This document shows positions 4,344 to 8,250 of a stretch of DNA of 8,250 nucleotides, piece by piece (the first letter of the stretch is position 1; the number at the start of each line of letters is the position of its first letter). Below the pieces are notes generated by a model. It did no database searches and was not told the origin of the DNA. It worked only from the letters and a program-made list of their open reading frames with translations. Both the position numbers and the translations under genes were made by a program. The DNA is taken from positions 1 through 8,250 of the forward strand of contig JACCSI010000640.1 in assembly GCA_013813075.1 (NCBI GenBank), in the 5' to 3' direction. Source of the stretch: Acidobacteriota bacterium. GTDB lineage: Bacteria; Acidobacteriota; Vicinamibacteria; Vicinamibacterales; UBA2999.

Positions 4344-5084
4344 TCATGACGGATCCAAGGCGTGCAGATAGTCGCGCACCGCCTGTCGGAGACCTTCGAA
4401 CATCGCTCGACTGATGAGCGCGTGCCCAATCGATACTTCATCAAGGTGCGGCAGCGCCCGGAAGGTCGTCAAGTTGCGAAGGTCGAGATCGTGGCCGGCG
4501 TTGACCCCGAGACCAAGGTCGTGCGCGGAATTCGACGCGTCGGCATAGCGGCGAAAGCTCGCCTCGGCGGCCGCGGGCCCACGCTCGAAGGCCCGGGCGA
4601 AAGGTTCCGTGTAGAGTTCGACCCGGTCGGCGTCGAGGTCGTGCGCCCAGCGAATGACGGCCGGGTCGGCGTCGACAAAGAGGCTGACGCGAACACCCGC
4701 CTCCTTCATCGCGGCGATCGTCCCGGCCAGCGACTGACGCGGCGTATCGGCTGGCCAGCCCGCCTGGCTGGTGACCTCACCAGGCATCACGGGCACCAGC
4801 GTGCATTGGTCGGGGCGCACATCGAGCACCAGCCGCACGAAATCGGGCCGGGGGTCGCCCTCGATGTTGTATTCCACGCGTCCGCGAAACGGCGCCAGCT
4901 CCGCGGCGATCGCCTTGACGTCGTCGACGGTGATATGCCGTGCATCCCGGCGTGGGTGCACGGTGATTCCAGGCGCCCCGGCGTCGAGGCACACGCGGAC
5001 GGCATCAATCACCGACGGCACATTCCCGCCGCGCGAGTTGCGGATGGTGGCCACCTTGTTGACGTTCACCGACAACTTAGCCAA
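4344..5084 (-). CDS. pdxJ: Pyridoxine 5'-phosphate synthase
   Basis: A 246-residue PdxJ, full family length. It condenses 1-deoxy-D-xylulose 5-phosphate with 3-amino-2-oxopropyl phosphate to give pyridoxine 5'-phosphate, the last ring-forming step of the DXP-dependent vitamin B6 route in the cytoplasm. Motifs seen: LSVNVNKVATIRNSRGG (residues 4-20), GITVHPRRDARHI with H43 and R45, FNIEGD-like YNIEGDP with E75, VPVMPGEVTSQAGW (97-110), NAGHDL with H198 and EVSIGHALISRA (217-227). The first motif has Asn-Lys where the E. coli protein has Asp-His; I recall the Asn-Lys form from Bacteroidetes and other non-proteobacterial PdxJ. The start is the TTG at 5082-5084, set by alignment to the family N-terminus and an AAGG site upstream. 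It overlaps the last 8 bases of glmM. The hydrolase gene follows after 10 bases. Confidence 0.96.
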   Translation of the reverse strand: MAKLSVNVNKVATIRNSRGGNVPSVIDAVRVCLDAGAPGITVHPRRDARHITVDDVKAIAAELAPFRGRVEYNIEGDPRPDFVRLVLDVRPDQCTLVPVMPGEVTSQAGWPADTPRQSLAGTIAAMKEAGVRVSLFVDADPAVIRWAHDLDADRVELYTEPFARAFERGPAAAEASFRRYADASNSAHDLGLGVNAGHDLDLRNLTTFRALPHLDEVSIGHALISRAMFEGLRQAVRDYLHALDPS

Positions 5085-6426
5085 GGTGAACCTTCACCAA
5101 GTCGGCAATCTCATTCGCCCATTGGCGGATCTCGTGATGATTTTTGCCTTCGAGCATGATCCGGAGCAATGGCTCAGTACCGGAATAGCGGATCAACACG
5201 CGACCGTGCCCTGCGACCCGCTCTTCAATTTCTCGAATCGCGTCGGCAATCGGCGCGACCTTGGTGTAATCGACGCGTTCGCGCACGCGGACGTTGACCA
5301 GGACCTGCGGGTAGGTGACGAGGGCACCGGCAAGGTCGTCGAGCTCGCGGTGGGTCGCCTCCATGATACGGAGCACTTGAAGCGCCGTGCCGATGCCGTC
5401 GCCCGTGAACAAATGGTCCGCGAAGATGATGTGCCCGGATTGTTCTCCGCCAAGCGCCGCGCCGCGCTTCTGCATCTGCTCCATCACGTACTTGTCGCCC
5501 ACCGGCGCTCGGACCAGTTCGATCTTGCGTTCGTTGAGCGCGAGCTCGAGGCCGATGTTGCTCATCACCGTGGCAACGATGGCGTTTCCGCTCAGCCGTC
5601 CCTCGCGCTGTAGTTGGTCGCCCGCAATCAGCAGAATCGCATCACCATCGACGGTCTTACCGTGACGGTCCACGAACAGCGCACGGTCGCCGTCCCCGTC
5701 GAAAGCGACGCCAAGGCGCGCCGAGGTCGCACGTACTTTGTCACCGAGCGCGTCGAGAAACGTGGAGCCACAGCGGAGGTTAATGTTGCGGCCGTCCGGC
5801 TGGTCACCGATTGCGATGACGTCGAACCCGAGCGCGCGGAAGAGCGCCGGCGCGATGGTTGTCGTGGCGCCATTGGCGCAGTCGAGCACGAGGCGGCTCC
5901 CAGACAAGGCCCCGGCGCTCGGCAAAATTTTCTGCAGATGCTGCGCGTAATGACGTGGCAGCTCTGGCTCGTATGTCAGCGTCGGTTCGTGCTGCTGCGC
6001 GTTCACTGCCCACGACGCATCCGCAATCATCTGCTCGATGCCCGCTTCGACCGCCTCATCGACCTTCTCGCCGCGTCCGGAGAACACCTTGATGCCGTTA
6101 TCTTCGTAGGGATTGTGGGACGCGGAAATGACGATGCCGGCGTCAAAGCCCTCGCTGCGCGTGAGATATGCCACCGCGGGCGTCGGAATCACACCCACGC
6201 CGACCACCGACGCGCCTTCGGACCCGAGGCCGCGAGATAGCTCGCGTTCGATCCACTCGCCGGATTCGCGTGTGTCGCGTCCAATCAGCAGTCGGGGACC
6301 TCGCCCCTGGTCCTTGCCCTGGAGCACCCGGACCAGCGCCGCGCCAACGCGCGACACCGTCGCCGGGTCGAGCGGCGGCACGCCCGCCTTACCTCGTATA
6401 CCGTCGGTGCCGAATAGCTTTGTCAT
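5077..6426 (-). CDS. glmM: Phosphoglucosamine mutase
   Basis: A 449-residue GlmM of the alpha-D-phosphohexomutase family, full length. It interconverts glucosamine 6-phosphate and glucosamine 1-phosphate, feeding UDP-GlcNAc for peptidoglycan and lipopolysaccharide. Signature elements in order: KLFGTDGIRG at the start (residues 3-12); the phosphoserine loop VISASHNPYEDNGIKVFSG (99-117) with S103; the metal loop DGDGDR with D243, D245 and D247; the sugar-binding GEQSGHIIF (327-335); and the phosphate-binding RYSGTEPLLRIM (413-424). Its ATG overlaps the cdaR stop (ATGA, 6423-6426) and its 3' end overlaps pdxJ. In Firmicutes GlmM binds CdaA and lowers its c-di-AMP output; the same gene order here makes that contact plausible, but it is not shown by the sequence. 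Confidence 0.98.
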   Translation of the reverse strand: MTKLFGTDGIRGKAGVPPLDPATVSRVGAALVRVLQGKDQGRGPRLLIGRDTRESGEWIERELSRGLGSEGASVVGVGVIPTPAVAYLTRSEGFDAGIVISASHNPYEDNGIKVFSGRGEKVDEAVEAGIEQMIADASWAVNAQQHEPTLTYEPELPRHYAQHLQKILPSAGALSGSRLVLDCANGATTTIAPALFRALGFDVIAIGDQPDGRNINLRCGSTFLDALGDKVRATSARLGVAFDGDGDRALFVDRHGKTVDGDAILLIAGDQLQREGRLSGNAIVATVMSNIGLELALNERKIELVRAPVGDKYVMEQMQKRGAALGGEQSGHIIFADHLFTGDGIGTALQVLRIMEATHRELDDLAGALVTYPQVLVNVRVRERVDYTKVAPIADAIREIEERVAGHGRVLIRYSGTEPLLRIMLEGKNHHEIRQWANEIADLVKVHLG

Positions 6427-7340
6427 GGTTTCGCCACCCGCACTCGCAACGAGGTTGGGTTAATCCCTTCGACGGCCACGCCCGGCCCCGGCGCGACGCG
6501 CACGTCGACTGTATGCTCGCCGACGCCAAGCCCGGCGCCGTCGACATACGCGTCGATGGCCTCGTCGGCCAGCGCCTTCACCCCGTCCTGCGTCCCGCGC
6601 ACCGACACCACCACGGTCTGGGGTGTCAGCCGTGCGCGCAACCCATTATCCAAGTTCCTCACGTGGACGGGCACCGCCGACAAAGTCCGGCTTGCCGATC
6701 CGGAGACGATCTGCACATTTATCTCGGCGGTTTGGGGTGTCCGAAGCCGCACATTCGGATCGGCGACGCCAATCGTCACCACTTCGCGCACGGGACGCGT
6801 GAGACCCGCGATCGATACCGGCTCGGTCATCGCTTCGTCCAATCCGCGCAGCGAGCTTTCTGGGCCGATAATCTCAACGGTTGCGGGATTGGAGGTCACC
6901 GACGCGACCTCGTAGCCAGGACCAGGTCGCCCCTCGATCGAGGGCCGCACGTGCACGATGCGAACCGCCGAATTCTCAAAGGCCATCGGCAGCGTCGCCG
7001 GATTCACCTGCACCACCTCGATGCCGTAGGGCACGTTCACCCCGGCAGACGTCAGATGAAACAAGCGCCGGCCTGGCCTTGCGGTGCGCACATCGATCAC
7101 CGCCGTCACGTCTCCGGGACCCAGCCGGCCGAGTGTGCCTGACGACCCGCGGAGCCGCACCTCCACGAAGCCGGGCGACTCGCCCACCACCTCGAGGCCC
7201 TGCGGCAGGTTCTGGAATTCAACCGGCACGCGCAACGCCCGCTCGACCACGCGGTCGCCGGCGACGACCAGCCAGAGCAGCGCCGCTATCGAGATCGACA
7301 GAAACTTCAGCCAGACATTGCGAAGTGGGACCGCCGCCAT
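6423..7340 (-). CDS. cdaR: CdaA regulatory protein CdaR (YbbR-repeat membrane protein)
   Basis: A 305-residue YbbR-domain protein. Residues 8-27 form one N-terminal transmembrane helix (NVWLKFLSISIAALLWLVVA), and the rest lies outside the membrane as about three YbbR-type beta repeats. Repeat cues are VPVEFQNLPQGLEVV (37-51), a repeat near residues 115-200, and AVPVHVRNLDNGLRARLTP (about 222-240). CdaR proteins bind CdaA and tune diadenylate cyclase activity. The frame is open for a further 87 codons upstream, but those lie over cdaA and do not resemble the family. The ATG at 7338-7340 puts the membrane helix at the N-terminus and overlaps the cdaA stop (TGATG). The ATGA overlap with glmM at the other end supports a tightly co-translated trio. 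Sequence identity within this family is low, so the call rests on topology, repeats and context. Confidence 0.92.
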   Translation of the reverse strand: MAAVPLRNVWLKFLSISIAALLWLVVAGDRVVERALRVPVEFQNLPQGLEVVGESPGFVEVRLRGSSGTLGRLGPGDVTAVIDVRTARPGRRLFHLTSAGVNVPYGIEVVQVNPATLPMAFENSAVRIVHVRPSIEGRPGPGYEVASVTSNPATVEIIGPESSLRGLDEAMTEPVSIAGLTRPVREVVTIGVADPNVRLRTPQTAEINVQIVSGSASRTLSAVPVHVRNLDNGLRARLTPQTVVVSVRGTQDGVKALADEAIDAYVDGAGLGVGEHTVDVRVAPGPGVAVEGINPTSLRVRVAKP

Positions 7341-8167
7341 CAGCTGAGCGACGAATGCACCGTCTGCCGAGCCCGAACCGGCGCCCGGCGCTTCGTCAGC
7401 AGGTTGGCGAGCAGGGTCCGCAGGCGGTCGCCCTCGAGGGCGCGCTCGATTTCGCCGTTTAAGATGAGCGAGATCACGCCAGTCTCTTCGGACACGACGA
7501 TGGCCACTGCGTCGTTTTCTTCCGTGATGCCAATCGCGGCGCGGTGGCGAGAGCCGAGCTCTCGACTGAGCCGCGGATTGACCGTGAGCGGCAGGAAACA
7601 CGCGGCGGCGGCGACGCGATCGTTCTGCACGATGACCGCACCGTCGTGAAGCGGTGATGTCGGCTGGAAGATACTGACCAGCAAATCGTAGGTCAGGCGG
7701 GCATCGAGCGGAATCCCGCTCTCGATGTAGTTGCGCATGCCGATGGAACGCTCGACGACAATCAACGCCCCCGTGCGCTTTGCCGACAAGGTCGTGACCG
7801 CCACGACCAGCTCCTCGACAACGTCGTCGTCATTGAGTGGCCGATCAAACCGGCGAAACACCCGAAAAAACGGCGCGCGCCCCAGGTGCACCAACGCCCG
7901 CCTGATGTCGGCCTGCATCAACACAATCGCCGCAAACACCACATAGCCGACAATGTTGCGGATCAGCCAATTCAGAGTCTCGAGTTGAAAGCCGCGCGAA
8001 ATATAAAACATCCCGACGAGCACGGCGATGCCCATCCCCATCTGCACGGCGTGCGTCCCGCGAATCAGCTTGAGCAACTCGTAGACAATGAGCGACACGA
8101 TCATGATGTCGACCACGTCCCAGAACGTGACGCGTGGCCGCTGCAGCAGCTCGGTCAGCCACGTCAT
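7340..8167 (-). CDS. cdaA: Diadenylate cyclase CdaA
   Basis: A 275-residue membrane diadenylate cyclase, the usual CdaA length. It condenses two ATP into cyclic di-AMP, a second messenger for potassium/osmotic and cell-wall control. Three hydrophobic helices fill the N-terminus (about residues 18-36, 40-57 and 69-85). They are followed by a short linker and the cytoplasmic DAC (DisA_N) domain from about 110 to 255. Catalytic motifs are intact: LHDGAVIV with D175-G176-A177, and GSRHRAAIGITE with R207-H208-R209. A basic tail of about 20 residues follows. The ATG at 8165-8167 overlaps the upstream folP stop (ATGA), and cdaR overlaps the other end. All key residues are present, so the enzyme should be active; c-di-AMP made here would be expected to act on receptors elsewhere in the genome. 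Confidence 0.97.
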   Translation of the reverse strand: MTWLTELLQRPRVTFWDVVDIMIVSLIVYELLKLIRGTHAVQMGMGIAVLVGMFYISRGFQLETLNWLIRNIVGYVVFAAIVLMQADIRRALVHLGRAPFFRVFRRFDRPLNDDDVVEELVVAVTTLSAKRTGALIVVERSIGMRNYIESGIPLDARLTYDLLVSIFQPTSPLHDGAVIVQNDRVAAAACFLPLTVNPRLSRELGSRHRAAIGITEENDAVAIVVSEETGVISLILNGEIERALEGDRLRTLLANLLTKRRAPVRARQTVHSSLS

Positions 8168-8250
8168 GGCGCACTCGTCGCGTGACGGATGCCGTCGGCG
8201 ACGCGCACGACCTCGACCATCTCGGGAACCCGGTGGACGCGGACGATGTG
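8164..8250 (-). CDS. folP: Dihydropteroate synthase, C-terminal end (5' part outside window)
   Basis: The last 28 codons of a gene whose start lies beyond the right edge. The visible residues HIVRVHRVPEMVEVVRVADG match the end of FolP (TIM-barrel dihydropteroate synthase), where a conserved (I/V)xRVHDVxExxxxxxVxDAI helix closes the protein. The His-Arg pair of the usual RVHD is present as RVHR. The enzyme joins 7,8-dihydropterin pyrophosphate with p-aminobenzoate in folate synthesis. The stop TGA overlaps the cdaA start (ATGA). The fragment is short, so the call rests on this one motif and on the folP-cdaA adjacency, which I recall from many bacteria. Confidence 0.82.
   Translation of the reverse strand, partial: HIVRVHRVPEMVEVVRVADGIRHATSAP

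Noticed and set aside
4334..4444. Longer start for the alpha/beta hydrolase
   Set aside because: It would place 37 charged residues before an obvious signal peptide and overlap pdxJ.
6168..7142. A 324-codon plus-strand frame opposite glmM and cdaR
   Set aside because: His/Arg/Pro-rich shadow of two confidently identified genes.
7341..7601. Upstream in-frame extension of cdaR by 87 codons
   Set aside because: It overlaps cdaA fully in another frame and would bury the membrane helix in the middle of the protein.
1..8250. CRISPR arrays, tRNA or rRNA genes, insertion sequences, attachment sites
   Set aside because: No regularly spaced repeats, clover-leaf candidates, transposase motifs or terminal inverted repeats were found; genes fill almost the whole window.

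Overview
High-GC bacterial DNA in which every supported gene lies on the minus strand, so transcription runs from position 8250 down to 1. Most junctions overlap by a few bases (ATGA or TGATG) or are under 40 bases. The only real intergenic gap is 1700-1804. Gene content and order (folP end, cdaA, cdaR, glmM, pdxJ, then a bacterial microcompartment set) and an Asn-Lys variant of the PdxJ N-terminal motif suggest a non-proteobacterial Gram-negative. Acidobacteriota is my best guess, inferred from content only; no rRNA or other marker is present.

Region A (8250-4344) is housekeeping: the last 28 codons of dihydropteroate synthase (folP), diadenylate cyclase CdaA, its membrane partner CdaR (YbbR repeats), phosphoglucosamine mutase GlmM and pyridoxine 5'-phosphate synthase PdxJ. 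cdaA-cdaR-glmM is the classic trio that links c-di-AMP signalling to cell-wall precursor supply.

Region B (4333-2688) holds three envelope-type genes: an exported alpha/beta hydrolase, a membrane-anchored TPR protein and a small membrane-anchored YHS/TRASH-like Cys protein. No specific role can be assigned to any of them.

Region C (2698-1) is a bacterial microcompartment (BMC) locus that runs on from region B with an 11-base gene overlap. It has a class II (FucA-type) aldolase with a long C-terminal extension, one BMC-H hexamer shell protein of PduA/EutM type, three different BMC-P (EutN/CcmL) pentamer proteins in tandem, an 80-residue protein with a four-cysteine C-terminus, and the start of a D-2-hydroxyacid dehydrogenase that runs off the left edge. 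This resembles the sugar-phosphate aldolase BMCs (fucose/rhamnose type, PVM or PVM-like) known from Planctomycetes, Verrucomicrobia and some Acidobacteria. The aldolase would release lactaldehyde or a similar aldehyde inside the shell. No aldehyde dehydrogenase, phosphotransacylase or kinase lies in the window; such genes may lie to the left.

The most interesting signal is a shared amphipathic helix, consensus ELxxL[VI]xDA[IV]. It sits at the extreme C-terminus of the aldolase and at the extreme N-terminus of the four-Cys protein, and looks like a BMC encapsulation peptide. It marks the uncharacterised four-Cys protein as a probable lumen component, possibly metal- or Fe-S-binding.
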